From a virus: 20,216 bases of DNA. Within the stretch, counting starts at the first letter, position 1. The number at the start of each line of letters is the position of its first letter. The stretch is taken from positions 1-20,216 of IMG/VR virus record IMGVR_UViG_3300046000_004707. One strand, written 5' to 3'. Positions 1-7,085 of this stretch are shown in pieces. A program made the translations under genes and the position numbers. The notes beneath the pieces were generated by a model, which saw nothing but the letters and a program-made list of their open reading frames with translations, was not told the origin of the DNA and searched no databases.

Positions 1-74
1 GCATCATCACGACGCTCTGCGGTACTCATGCGGTCACGCATCAATTGCGCTTCATCAGATTGCAGCCAAGTCAA
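1..74 (-). CDS. Partial gene at the left edge, unknown product
   Basis: This is the 5' part of a gene that continues past position 1. The best start is TTG at 72-74, six bases after a strong GGAGG (81-85). The visible protein reads MTWLQSDEAQLMRDRMSTAE and then continues with Arg and Asp to the edge. It would overlap the end of the upstream tail-tip gene by about 20 bases, like other junctions here. An ATG at 39-41 in the same frame is the alternative start. The ATG at 53-55 opens a four-residue frame and is rejected. The charged, helical character and the position after the tail-tip gene suggest a small tail-associated or unknown protein. Function is not recognisable. Confidence 0.5.
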   Translation of the reverse strand, partial: MTWLQSDEAQLMRDRMSTAERRDD

Positions 75-1197
75 TGCGCACCTCCTCGACTCCTTGCGAA
101 CTCATTGACAATGACACCGCTTGTACCTTGCGCGTCAATGGCGTGCCAGTCTGCGCATCGACGCTGACGAGATCGCCAAGGAAATAGTCGCGACCGTAGC
201 GCCACGCTCCCGACTGCAATACTTCAATGTCGTATGCCTGAATCTTGAAGCGTTGGCGACGAAACCGAGACCGAGCAAGGCTGCGCAGTTGGTTCTCGTT
301 GGTTTGGTCGCTTCCCTTGACGTAGACTTCGCGCAAATCGACGCCGGTCGGGTCTGTCGTTGGGAATTTGGCGCGTATCGGGTTCTTGTCTTTGCCTTTG
401 CTCCCGACGCCATGAAACAACGTGCCGTAGTTCATGAGATTCGTAGAGCGGCTTAGGTTGCCGACGGTGTTGTTGGCTTGGCTGAATTTGACGTAGCTGG
501 TACGGTCGGCACCGAGGTTGTCAGCGTAGAACAACGAATAGCCAAGCGTCGCACGGTCGAAGTTGACGGTAAAGTCAAGCCCTCCGATGTCCGCAACTTT
601 AACCATAGTTTCGTACACGTTTTCGCCACTGCATGACAGTTCGATGGCGTCGCCAATACCGAGGTTGGTGGCGTTGGTTGCGGTCGTAACACGTCCGTCG
701 GCCCATCGTTGCAACTTCGTGCCGTAGCGCCGTGTGAGCGCCGCTGTCATGACTGGCGGATTGCCGTTGGCGAGGCTGCCAATGTTGTAGTTCCAAAGAT
801 TCGTCATGATTGACGATGCGGTCGGAAACGCTGCGGTATTGAAGAATGACACCCCGGAAAGATTTGGATACCATGCAACGACGCGAGATTGCAAGATGCA
901 CTGCGCATCGACGGCCGTCGCCTTCATTACGGGATTTTGTCCGTAGATGCGATCCCAAAACCGTATGAAGCCGGTGAACTCTGTGTACGCTTGCATCCCA
1001 ATCGCCGGGTCACTTCGGATAATCTCGATGATGTATCCGTAGTCCAAATCGGCAACGACTGGCGCATTGAGGTTCACGGAGAACGTCGCCACGCTTGGCG
1101 TGTTGACTTTGTGCACCACTGCGATGTCGAGCGGGGTGACGATGCCGACCGGCACCCCAGCATCGTCGTACAGTTTGATAACGTACTGTATCGCCAT
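55..1197 (-). CDS. Siphovirus Gp37-like tail-tip / baseplate hub protein
   Basis: A 380-aa protein that I read as a tail-tip protein of the type called ReqiPepy6 Gp37-like, a Tal/hub analogue at the distal tail end. Support comes from the opening residues (a short beta-rich region with KVNTPSVATFSVNLNAP), the phrase FTGFIRFWDRIYG near residues 73-85, and a C-terminal beta-rich segment (YFLGDLVSVDAQTG) followed by a VEEVRIDLAAI tail, all typical of this family by recollection. It starts three bases after the receptor-binding candidate ends. In many siphoviruses the hub directly follows Dit; here a fibre-like gene stands between them. No peptidoglycan hydrolase motif is visible. The family call is from remembered similarity and was not tested by a search. 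Confidence 0.72.
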   Translation of the reverse strand: MAIQYVIKLYDDAGVPVGIVTPLDIAVVHKVNTPSVATFSVNLNAPVVADLDYGYIIEIIRSDPAIGMQAYTEFTGFIRFWDRIYGQNPVMKATAVDAQCILQSRVVAWYPNLSGVSFFNTAAFPTASSIMTNLWNYNIGSLANGNPPVMTAALTRRYGTKLQRWADGRVTTATNATNLGIGDAIELSCSGENVYETMVKVADIGGLDFTVNFDRATLGYSLFYADNLGADRTSYVKFSQANNTVGNLSRSTNLMNYGTLFHGVGSKGKDKNPIRAKFPTTDPTGVDLREVYVKGSDQTNENQLRSLARSRFRRQRFKIQAYDIEVLQSGAWRYGRDYFLGDLVSVDAQTGTPLTRKVQAVSLSMSSQGVEEVRIDLAAI

Positions 1198-1199
1198 GG

Positions 1200-2099
1200 C
1201 TACGCTCGCGAGATCGTGAATACACCGTTTGCGTATGACTGTGCTGCAAGCGTACTAATGGCGCTGATTTTGATGACGTCGGTCACGGCCGTCGTCGCAA
1301 TCAACGAAGTTTGTGTCATGGTGTGCGTCGATGTGCCTGACGATGCCATACGTGTAGACTGCACAAAAGAACCGTTTAACTGAATTCCAAGCAAACGATT
1401 GCCGGTTGTGCCCGACGAGAATACACCGTACGCAGTCACGAGATACAAGCCAATGCGTCGCACGGTGATTTCTCCCGTCGTCGTGTTGACGCTGAAGATA
1501 TTGTCACCCGTAACGCTTGACGAAGAGTAACCGGTGATGTCATATGTGGTGTTCGCAGTGGTCAGCGTCGCCGTTCCGCCGCTCATGGTTGCGTAGGATT
1601 GGTACGGTAACTGCGACGTCGTACCGTACATTGCGTACGATTGCGAGATTGCGGATATAACTGCGCCTGCTACGGTGATAGTACCAAGTTGTACATAGAC
1701 TCGACCGGTGAGTTGTGCAGAGGTTGCCACGGCGAGTCGTACGCTGTACGTTCCGACGGTCGTACCGGCGACGCTCCGAGACACTGTCAACGAGCCCGCG
1801 GTGCTGTTGACGAAGATGACGACGTTATACGTGGCGTTTGCTAACGTCGAAATCACAATGGCCGATGACGAAGTGTTTTCGTAGAAATAACCGCCGACAA
1901 TTGCGGCGCCGTCTTGAATAGTCAGCGTACCAGTCCCCGAGCCACTCATTGCAAAGTCGTTGCCGACCTGAAGCACGCCATCGTTGAGCGTCTTTGTTTC
2001 CATCGCAATCATGCGTGCGGTGTCGTAGCCAGCGCCGACGTTACCATCTCCATACGCTGCCCCGGTTCCCGTTGCCATACCAATAGATTGCTCAGCCAT
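1200..2099 (-). CDS. Putative receptor-binding / tail fibre protein with TNF/C1q-like C-terminus
   Basis: A 299-aa protein, rich in Ser, Thr, Gly and Ala, with almost no charged residues after the first 45. The N-terminal third (DTARMIAMETKTLNDGVLQV) probably anchors to the tail tip. The C-terminal part has the alternating strand pattern of a TNF/C1q-like jelly roll: GLYLVTAYGVFSS, then a small-residue loop, then LLGIQLNGSFV and a terminal strand with AQSYANGVF. Such trimeric domains often bind carbohydrate in phage adhesins. A strong AAGGAG lies nine bases before the ATG, in the 12-base gap after Dit. Gene position between Dit and the Gp37-like protein supports a baseplate role. Receptor binding itself is inferred. 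Confidence 0.62.
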   Translation of the reverse strand: MAEQSIGMATGTGAAYGDGNVGAGYDTARMIAMETKTLNDGVLQVGNDFAMSGSGTGTLTIQDGAAIVGGYFYENTSSSAIVISTLANATYNVVIFVNSTAGSLTVSRSVAGTTVGTYSVRLAVATSAQLTGRVYVQLGTITVAGAVISAISQSYAMYGTTSQLPYQSYATMSGGTATLTTANTTYDITGYSSSSVTGDNIFSVNTTTGEITVRRIGLYLVTAYGVFSSGTTGNRLLGIQLNGSFVQSTRMASSGTSTHTMTQTSLIATTAVTDVIKISAISTLAAQSYANGVFTISRA

Positions 2100-2111
2100 T
2101 GCGTATACTCC

Positions 2112-3020
2112 TTAAATACCGACGTATCGGACGTTATAAAACATGTAGACTGCAGAGTTGGAATCTGTTGAAGTTGCGCTGACGCTGATTGTTTGATATG
2201 CACCGAGAAACGAAGTTTCTGGATACAGTCCCCAGTTCACAATATCGCTGTCGATGCTTATCGCGGCAAACTTTGATACTCCAGCGCTGTCGGTCACGGT
2301 CTTTTGTCCGTAGCGCAAATCAATTGACCATACTTCGCCGGCTGGTATTGTTTGCGTCAACGAGATTGTGTGACCTAGTCCGTCGTCAATCACAAGGTCG
2401 CTCAATGGCCCGTAACATTCCAATACCGGGTATGACACTGCGGTGCCGTAGTATGCCAACGAAACAATGTTATTGACCGATGCGGCACCGTACGGGACGC
2501 CATACGGTTTCGGGTATGGCGTTGGTGTTCCGAATTGTATGTTGGTGAGTTGCAAAGGCTTCTGCGTTGAGTCGTACCATGTCGGATCGTCGGCTCGTAG
2601 TTGAATGACTGCGCGCACGTTGAATTCGTTGGGGGTTGTGTCCATCACTGCGCCGGCAACCTTGACATCGATGCACCGCACACCGCGCAAATCGATGATA
2701 CCAGCGTCGGGATTAAGTGTGTGACGCAATGTTGCAACGTCGTTGCCCGGTCGAAACATTGCAGCGACTTTCTCGCGGTTGTTCATCATCTCGTCATACG
2801 TTTCACCGGGCACAACGAGCGGTAAATTGATGACGCGAGGATTAAGCCGATAATCAATATCACTGTCGCCTTCTTGGAATGGGCCTCGCTGCGTAATACG
2901 TGTAATTGGAGCAATGCCCCAATTGACGGCCCCAGTGACGTACATTGTCGCGCCACTGTAGCCGCCATTCGCTACATTGAATTCCCACACTGCGCTTCCG
3001 CGGTAGAATTCTAATTTCAT
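2112..3020 (-). CDS. Distal tail protein (Dit / siphovirus tail component)
   Basis: A 302-aa protein directly after the tape measure, the usual place for Dit, which forms the ring joining tail tube and tip. The N-terminus MKLEFYRGSAVWEFNVANGG and the segment with NLPLVVPGETYDEMMNNREK resemble the N-terminal tube-like domain of Dit proteins, in which a strand, a loop and a helix with a conserved NR(E/D) occur. A beta-rich C-terminal galectin-like half follows (GEVWSIDLRYGQKTV and later strands). I chose the ATG at 3018-3020, which overlaps the tape-measure stop as TAATG. The reading frame extends nine codons further upstream, but those residues (DDDVGGGV) sit inside the tape-measure gene and lack a better ribosome site. 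Confidence 0.82.
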   Translation of the reverse strand: MKLEFYRGSAVWEFNVANGGYSGATMYVTGAVNWGIAPITRITQRGPFQEGDSDIDYRLNPRVINLPLVVPGETYDEMMNNREKVAAMFRPGNDVATLRHTLNPDAGIIDLRGVRCIDVKVAGAVMDTTPNEFNVRAVIQLRADDPTWYDSTQKPLQLTNIQFGTPTPYPKPYGVPYGAASVNNIVSLAYYGTAVSYPVLECYGPLSDLVIDDGLGHTISLTQTIPAGEVWSIDLRYGQKTVTDSAGVSKFAAISIDSDIVNWGLYPETSFLGAYQTISVSATSTDSNSAVYMFYNVRYVGI

Positions 3021-4846
3021 TACGCCTCCCCCAACGTCATCATCCATGCGCGTGCGTCGTTAATCAAAGATGACTCGCTTTGTGTGTTTGCGTACGAAGC
3101 GCTGAAAGTAAAGTTGTTTACCGTCTGCGCCGCCGACATTGCCGCCTGCTCGGATGCTCCAATCACCTCGGGTATGCCGTCTTTGATACCGCCTGCAATA
3201 CCTTTGGACACGTTGATGCCGACCATGTCGTGCATCAGTTTCGACGGTGACTCGATGCCGAAGAAGTCTTTGACCGCTTGGTACGCTGCCTTTGCTGCGG
3301 TCATCGCCGCATCTTTAATGAGCGTTGCACCGCTGCTGATGCCGTCGGCAATGCCTTGCATTAAACTTGTTCCCAATGCAAGCGCTTCGGGTATGATTTC
3401 ATCAAAGAACGATGTAAGGTTTTTGTCGAGCGTCTTGAAGAACTCCCAAAGGTCTTCGAGCGTAGTGCCGACGGTTGTCTTCATTGTTTCAAAGGCTCCG
3501 GAAAAGTCGCCCTTGACGACCTGAGACAATGTGGTAAGAATCCCCGTTACCGCTCCCATGACGGTCGTGGCCAACGAATAGAACGTGTCAAGCACCGTCT
3601 TGATGTATGGCCATGCAATAGTAAAGGCCTGACTGAGCAACGACCATGCAATGGTCGCACCTTGGAACGCCAAGACCAGCACGTCACGCACCAACGTTGC
3701 CAACGCACCGAGAGCGGTTTGCAATACCGCAAGATACCCTTGCACCGCCGGGCTTCCTAAGTATTCCGCAATTGCGCCGCCTGCGCTGGTCATTGCGGTC
3801 ATGAACACCGTGCCGAAGGTTGTTGCCGCATCGGTCAGCGGTTGCAAGAAGACCAGCACTTGCGCAAGGTATCCATTGAGTACTTCGAGGATGCCCGGCA
3901 CCGCTGCGATGGCGTTGCGGATCGTGTCGAATACTCCCGACGTGGTGCCTGATTCGTTCATCCCGTTGATGAAGTCAGCAATACCGGTGACCACGTCTGC
4001 GAAGATTGGAACAAGCGTGTCGGACAAGAACGTGCCGAACTGCAACATCAGCGGCATAAGCGCTTCACCGAGCGTCTGCTGTATGCCTGCCATTTTCTCT
4101 TGCAGTATGACCTGTTGGCCCGCGTAGGTGTTCACCGCCGCCTGTGCCGAGCCGCCGAATTGCGTGTTGAGTTCTTTCAACATCACTTCTTGTGCGCCTG
4201 CAACGTTGCCCGCTTCCACCATGGCTTTGATCATGGCTTCTTGCTCTGCGGTGAACTGTACGCCGCTTCGGCTCAGCGCCGCCAAGCCTGCGACGGGGTC
4301 GTTTAACGCTTTGCCGACTTGCATCGCTGCGCTGTCCAAATCCATCCCCAGCGCTTGCGACATGTCGAGGATTGCTTCGGTTGCGCCTGCAAACTGTAGG
4401 TCTTCGATGTTGGTAAACGTCGCTAAGACGTTCTGGGCCCCGAGGATGGCATCATCGGAAAATAACGACACGCCAGCGGATGCGCTGAGGTTTGTTGCAA
4501 GATTCGCCATCTCTTCCGCAGTGATGCCCGCCGCGCCACCGGTTGACTCGATGACCGCTTGCGTCTGTGCGAATACGCTGTTCCACTGCGAAGCCTCTTC
4601 GATGGAGCCGCTTACAAAGTCAGTGACTGCGCTGATTGCCTTGCCACCGAGTTGCGACGCCATCCCGATAAGGCCCTGACCGATTCCCTGCAATACCCCA
4701 CTCATTACCGAGCCCATACCAGAGAACGACGAGCCCGCCTTACCAGCGTTTTTGCTGACATCGTCGAGCCCGTCGTTGACGGCCTTGGTGGTTTTGGTTG
4801 CATCGTCTTCGCTCTTAAAGCGAATCAGTACCGTCTCTTCGGCCAT
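3020..4846 (-). CDS. Tail tape measure protein
   Basis: A 608-aa protein that sets tail length and is ejected with the DNA. It is the longest tail gene and follows the frameshifted chaperone pair, the conserved siphovirus order. The N-terminal 100 residues are polar and helical (DDATKTTKAVNDGLDDVSK), then hydrophobic Ala/Gly-rich helices follow with several predicted membrane-like stretches (residues about 290-440). The C-terminal third carries the phrase FFGIESPSKLMHDMVG followed by a Gly-rich segment GINVSKGIAGGIKDG, very common near the end of tape measures. The start overlaps the previous stop as TAATG. With the usual rule of about 0.15 nm per residue, the tail would be roughly 90 nm long. 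No lysozyme or peptidase domain is apparent. Confidence 0.92.
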   Translation of the reverse strand: MAEETVLIRFKSEDDATKTTKAVNDGLDDVSKNAGKAGSSFSGMGSVMSGVLQGIGQGLIGMASQLGGKAISAVTDFVSGSIEEASQWNSVFAQTQAVIESTGGAAGITAEEMANLATNLSASAGVSLFSDDAILGAQNVLATFTNIEDLQFAGATEAILDMSQALGMDLDSAAMQVGKALNDPVAGLAALSRSGVQFTAEQEAMIKAMVEAGNVAGAQEVMLKELNTQFGGSAQAAVNTYAGQQVILQEKMAGIQQTLGEALMPLMLQFGTFLSDTLVPIFADVVTGIADFINGMNESGTTSGVFDTIRNAIAAVPGILEVLNGYLAQVLVFLQPLTDAATTFGTVFMTAMTSAGGAIAEYLGSPAVQGYLAVLQTALGALATLVRDVLVLAFQGATIAWSLLSQAFTIAWPYIKTVLDTFYSLATTVMGAVTGILTTLSQVVKGDFSGAFETMKTTVGTTLEDLWEFFKTLDKNLTSFFDEIIPEALALGTSLMQGIADGISSGATLIKDAAMTAAKAAYQAVKDFFGIESPSKLMHDMVGINVSKGIAGGIKDGIPEVIGASEQAAMSAAQTVNNFTFSASYANTQSESSLINDARAWMMTLGEA

Positions 4847-5249
4847 TACTTCTTATTCCTTCGCGTGCGTACCGTGCGCTCTACGGCAATCATGGTCAGG
4901 TCTTCTTGGATAGTACGCCAAGGCACCTGTTCAAGTTCCGTCGGTGTGCAGTGGTACACGTCACGACACATAATCAGCCGTATGTATTCCATTGGCGCCT
5001 CTTCGCCCACCCAAAGGTGGGCACTGAGCGCCTTCTTTAGTTTCCCATTGATGGCGAGAGTGAACCGAGCACGGCTTTGACAATCTTTGGGAAGTGCTTC
5101 GCCGGGATATCCTCGAATTCGCCTTCGCTGACTTCTACGCACTTGCGCAGGATCGACACGGTAACGCTTAGGTCGTTTTGGCTTGCCTGTAGTTTGATGA
5201 GATCGCCGATGGTCAACTTCGAATCGTCAACGGTGTATTCAATAGACAT
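4846..5249 (-). CDS. Tail assembly chaperone, -1 frameshift product (GT-like)
   Basis: A predicted 134-aa fusion made when ribosomes slip by one base at GGGAAAC (5040-5046). Seventy residues come from the G frame and 64 from the -1 frame, joined as SMGN then LKKALSAHLW. The T part continues with a helical region (APMEYIRLIMCRDVYHCTPT) and ends with a strongly basic tail (RTVRTRRNKK), as often seen in T segments that bind the tape measure. The T frame has no good start of its own: its upstream extension, with SQRRRIRGYPGEALPKD, is the wrong-frame reading of the G gene. The stop overlaps the tape measure start as TAATG. The shift itself is predicted, not observed. Confidence 0.82.
5005..5022 (-). 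promoter_or_regulatory. Hairpin downstream of the frameshift site
   Basis: The coding strand reads GCCCACC, a four-base loop, then GGTGGGC: a perfect seven-pair GC-rich stem that begins 17 bases after the slippery heptamer. A stable structure downstream of a slippery site can promote frameshifting. The spacing is longer than the usual five to nine bases, so its effect is uncertain, although a ribosome paused by other means could still be affected. Confidence 0.55.
5037..5249 (-). CDS. Tail assembly chaperone, short form (G-like)
   Basis: A 70-aa acidic-to-neutral protein upstream of the tape measure. By analogy with lambda gpG and similar proteins it keeps the tape measure soluble and recruits tail-tube subunits. 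A strong AAAGGAG lies nine bases before the ATG. The frame ends at TAA (5037-5039), immediately after GGGAAAC, a -1 slippery heptamer, so the short form is the normal termination product. It follows the major tail protein gene after an 80-base gap with a hairpin. The sequence is short and family membership is mostly from position and from the recoding signal, which together are quite specific. Confidence 0.82.
   Translation of the reverse strand: MSIEYTVDDSKLTIGDLIKLQASQNDLSVTVSILRKCVEVSEGEFEDIPAKHFPKIVKAVLGSLSPSMGN
5040..5046 (-). promoter_or_regulatory. -1 ribosomal frameshift slippery heptamer
   Basis: On the coding strand the sequence is G GGA AAC, aligned to the zero frame as X XXY YYZ, with the zero-frame stop TAA directly after it. 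Slipping by one base reads GGG AAA and continues into the open T frame. GGGAAAC is close to the lambda G-T site GGGAAAG. The position, 5' to the tape measure, is where such sites are conserved across siphoviruses. Confidence 0.88.
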
Positions 5250-5282
5250 GTGGGGTGTCTCCTTTGTAGAAATTGTGTGGGG

Positions 5283-5325
5283 CTAAAAGTTGGCACGCGG
5301 TCACGCCCCACCATGACCGCACGCC
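5283..5325 (-). terminator. Terminator-like hairpin after the major tail protein gene
   Basis: On the transcribed strand, GGCGTGCGGTCA pairs with TGACCGCGTGCC across a ten-base loop. All twelve pairs form if two G-U pairs are allowed. The stem starts four bases after the TAG of the major tail gene and is followed by AACTTTTAG. The T-run has only four bases, so termination would be partial, which suits a gene needed in much higher amount than the genes after it. Confidence 0.65.
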
Positions 5326-5329
5326 CGAA

Positions 5330-5785
5330 CTATGCGACGTCAGTGTACGTGATGGCCGGACAACGTACAGTGAAGGAAACCATGAGCGCATCAGCTGAGG
5401 ATGCGTCAACGGCTGGGTAGTCGATGGATGTGATGTAGCCGGTTGCTGCGGTCTCGATCGTGTTGGCTCCCGAGCCCGCGCCACGTGGCACCCATTTGAT
5501 TTGCACTGCGCTCTTCGCTGCGAAGGCACCCTGCGCAACCATGAACGGCTCCGTGGTGACGGTCTCGGTATACAAGATGTTCACCGTCACATCGACAGGC
5601 TCATACTTGCCCAACAAAATGATTGCGCCGCTCCCGTCGAGCGTGTAGGTGTCGGAGTTCATCACCGTTGCGGTTGCGGCGTCGACGCTCTGCGTGGCTC
5701 CGCTGATGTCAACGTACGACCCTGCGCCGACTTTGATGCTTACGGTTGAAGCAACGCCGTTGACTGCGGCTGTGGTTTGTGCCAT
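5330..5785 (-). CDS. Major tail protein (tail tube subunit)
   Basis: A 151-aa protein, the likely repeating unit of the tail tube. It is rich in Ala, Thr, Val and Ser with beta-strand alternation, and contains the domain-like phrases VSIKVGAGSYVDISGATQ near the N-terminus and DALMVSFTVRCPAITYTDVA at the end, similar in style to lambda gpV-type tube proteins. It sits between the tail terminator candidate and the G/GT chaperones, the standard position. AGGAG occurs about eight bases before the ATG in the short gap 5786-5796. A hairpin follows its stop, as expected for a very highly expressed structural gene. No Ig-like extra domain is visible. Confidence 0.8.
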   Translation of the reverse strand: MAQTTAAVNGVASTVSIKVGAGSYVDISGATQSVDAATATVMNSDTYTLDGSGAIILLGKYEPVDVTVNILYTETVTTEPFMVAQGAFAAKSAVQIKWVPRGAGSGANTIETAATGYITSIDYPAVDASSADALMVSFTVRCPAITYTDVA

Positions 5786-5796
5786 GGTCTACACTC

Positions 5797-6240
5797 CTAT
5801 TGGTTAATCTCACGGAATACAAGGGTCGCCACAACGGCGTCATAGTTACGGCCCGAAGCCGCTGGGAATTCTAAAACCTGCGCACGGCATCGAAGGTCAA
5901 CAACTGCCCACGATGGCGCCGTCAATGTTTTGACTGCGTCGTGATACGCAGCCAAGTACGATTCGACGTTTGGCGCAACGTCGGACAAACCAAGCCCCAT
6001 CCCCGCTGAGCGAAGTAATGCAAGGTCGGTTATCGTCCACTCAGCCATCATCACATGTCCAGAACCGCCCAGCGTCTTGGTTTGCACCCGTGCGGAACTC
6101 ATGCCGATGGCGCTGATGATACGCATGGGAATGTCCGCAATTTCTGCGGAGTCTTTCAGCGATGACCCGCGGTATACCGTGGTCACACCGCTGACACTCA
6201 TGGCCTCGACCGCGTCAAGGATGCTGTCGAGTTGTGACAT
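5797..6240 (-). CDS. Probable tail terminator / tail completion protein
   Basis: A 147-aa protein starting MSQLDSILDAVEAMSVSGVT. Its start overlaps the connector gene stop as TAATG, and I chose this ATG (6238-6240). A longer frame reading upstream gives an Arg/His-rich stretch inside the connector gene that looks like wrong-frame translation. The order connector, this gene, major tail protein matches the location of the tail terminator (lambda gpU-like), a hexamer that caps the tube at the head end. The length and the mix of an N-terminal helix with later strands (SWAVVDLRCRAQVLEFPAAS, then VVATLVFREI) agree. No specific motif proves this, so other neck or minor capsid roles are possible. Confidence 0.55.
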   Translation of the reverse strand: MSQLDSILDAVEAMSVSGVTTVYRGSSLKDSAEIADIPMRIISAIGMSSARVQTKTLGGSGHVMMAEWTITDLALLRSAGMGLGLSDVAPNVESYLAAYHDAVKTLTAPSWAVVDLRCRAQVLEFPAASGRNYDAVVATLVFREINQ

Positions 6241-6839
6241 TACGAGTGCCTCACGTATTTCTTGATGATGGTTGATACATCGGTCGGAAACCGTGCGGGA
6301 GCCATAAGCACGCCGTCTGCGCTGATGATGTTGCGGTCTGTATCCGGGCCGCCTTCGCGTCTTCGGTACAGATATGCCCCGAGCATCAACGTGGCGCTTA
6401 CGATGTCCGCTGGTGGCGTTGTAGAGTATGCAAAGCGACCGACGACCGAGATGGAGTATTCCGGCGTACCGGTGAATGTCCACTCAATGTTGGCGCTGTC
6501 TTTTAGTCGGATTGCGTACCATGGTTTGACGTTGATATCGATGGTCACGACGTCGGACAGTGCAATAGCGGTGCCGTTGCCGTTGGTTATCGACGTGATG
6601 GCGCACAGGTCAGCACCGAGCCACAAGGTACGCCCGTCGTCCTCGAGATCGCCCAACACCTCACGACGGTACAACGGTGTGTAATACCGCGTCGTGTCTG
6701 CGGCCGCTTCGAAGACTCGGTGCGTCTGTCGCTCTATTTCGGTCTGCGCACGGGTCACCGCGTTGCCAAGTTGTGTGTCGTCCGTCGTTGCGGTTGCGCC
6801 GATGTACGCACGCAAATCCGCTGCGGTTGCGTATGCCAT
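6240..6839 (-). CDS. Head-tail connector protein (gp6-like)
   Basis: A 199-aa protein. The opening MAYATAADLRAYIGAT with a following helix (LGNAVTRAQTEIERQTHRVF) is typical of the HK97 gp6 / lambda-like connector family, where an N-terminal helix pair is followed by a long beta insertion and a C-terminal helix. The middle part (ITSITNGNGTAIALSDVVTI and on to WTFTGTPEYSISVVGRFAYS) is the beta-rich insertion, and the helix ADIVSATLMLGAYLYRRREG leads to the end. Such proteins form a ring under the portal. The ATG follows the preceding TAA directly, with AAGG nine bases upstream. It lies between capsid genes and tail genes as expected. Confidence 0.75.
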   Translation of the reverse strand: MAYATAADLRAYIGATATTDDTQLGNAVTRAQTEIERQTHRVFEAAADTTRYYTPLYRREVLGDLEDDGRTLWLGADLCAITSITNGNGTAIALSDVVTIDINVKPWYAIRLKDSANIEWTFTGTPEYSISVVGRFAYSTTPPADIVSATLMLGAYLYRRREGGPDTDRNIISADGVLMAPARFPTDVSTIIKKYVRHS

Positions 6840-7028
6840 TTAGACTACCTTCGTGGTGCGCTTCGGCTTCTCGGTTGGCTCTGATTCCACTGCGACGGCT
6901 GAGCCTTCGTCAATGAGAATCTTTGCATCAACGTCGCTGACTTCGATGATATCCCCGGCTTGGTACGTCGTGCAGGCTTTGGTTGCTGCGTCACGAAACA
7001 CGATGCCTGATAACATTTGTACTTTCAT
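6840..7028 (-). CDS. Small phage head-module protein, unknown function
   Basis: A 62-aa protein of the kind often found right after the capsid gene. It starts MKVQMLSGIVFRDAATKACT, continues YQAGDIIEVSDVDAKILIDE and ends with a charged tail (TEKPKRTTKVV). The pattern of a small SH3-like strand set, GD(I/V)(I/V)EVSD followed by AK.LI..G, is familiar from many phage hypothetical proteins beside head-tail connectors. GGAG lies about eight bases before its ATG. It ends exactly where the connector gene begins. A role in head decoration or completion is possible but unsupported by motif. Confidence 0.7.
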   Translation of the reverse strand: MKVQMLSGIVFRDAATKACTTYQAGDIIEVSDVDAKILIDEGSAVAVESEPTEKPKRTTKVV

Positions 7029-7046
7029 GTGGGGTCTCCGTGTGGT

Positions 7047-7079
7047 AGGGAGGTGTCAAGGAATCCTTGACACCTCCCT
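7047..7079 (-). terminator. Long perfect hairpin after the major capsid gene
   Basis: AGGGAGGTGTCAAGGA (plus strand, 7047-7062) is perfectly complementary to 7064-7079, centred on 7063, giving fifteen pairs and a three-base loop. It lies seven bases after the capsid gene stop and 18 bases before the next start. Neither side has a T-run, so it is not a classic intrinsic terminator. It may block 3' exonucleases and stabilise capsid mRNA, or cause pausing or processing. Confidence 0.7.
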
Positions 7080-7085
7080 GATTGA

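Noticed and set aside
4128-4679. Long plus-strand open frame of 183 codons
   Set aside because: It lies wholly antisense to the tape measure gene, has skewed composition (Ala/Ser/Cys-rich), and no ribosome site or partner on the plus strand. It is a shadow.
5041-5142. Independent start for the T frame of the chaperone
   Set aside because: The first residues are Arg-rich wrong-frame translation of the G gene and lack a ribosome site; the slippery heptamer explains expression of this frame.
6241-6483. Upstream extension of the probable tail terminator
   Set aside because: The added 81 residues are His/Arg-rich and are the wrong-frame reading of the connector gene. The TAATG overlap at 6240 fixes the start.
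7047-7079. Canonical rho-independent terminator at the capsid hairpin
   Set aside because: The stem is excellent, but no T-run follows on either strand, so the name intrinsic terminator is not justified without RNA evidence.
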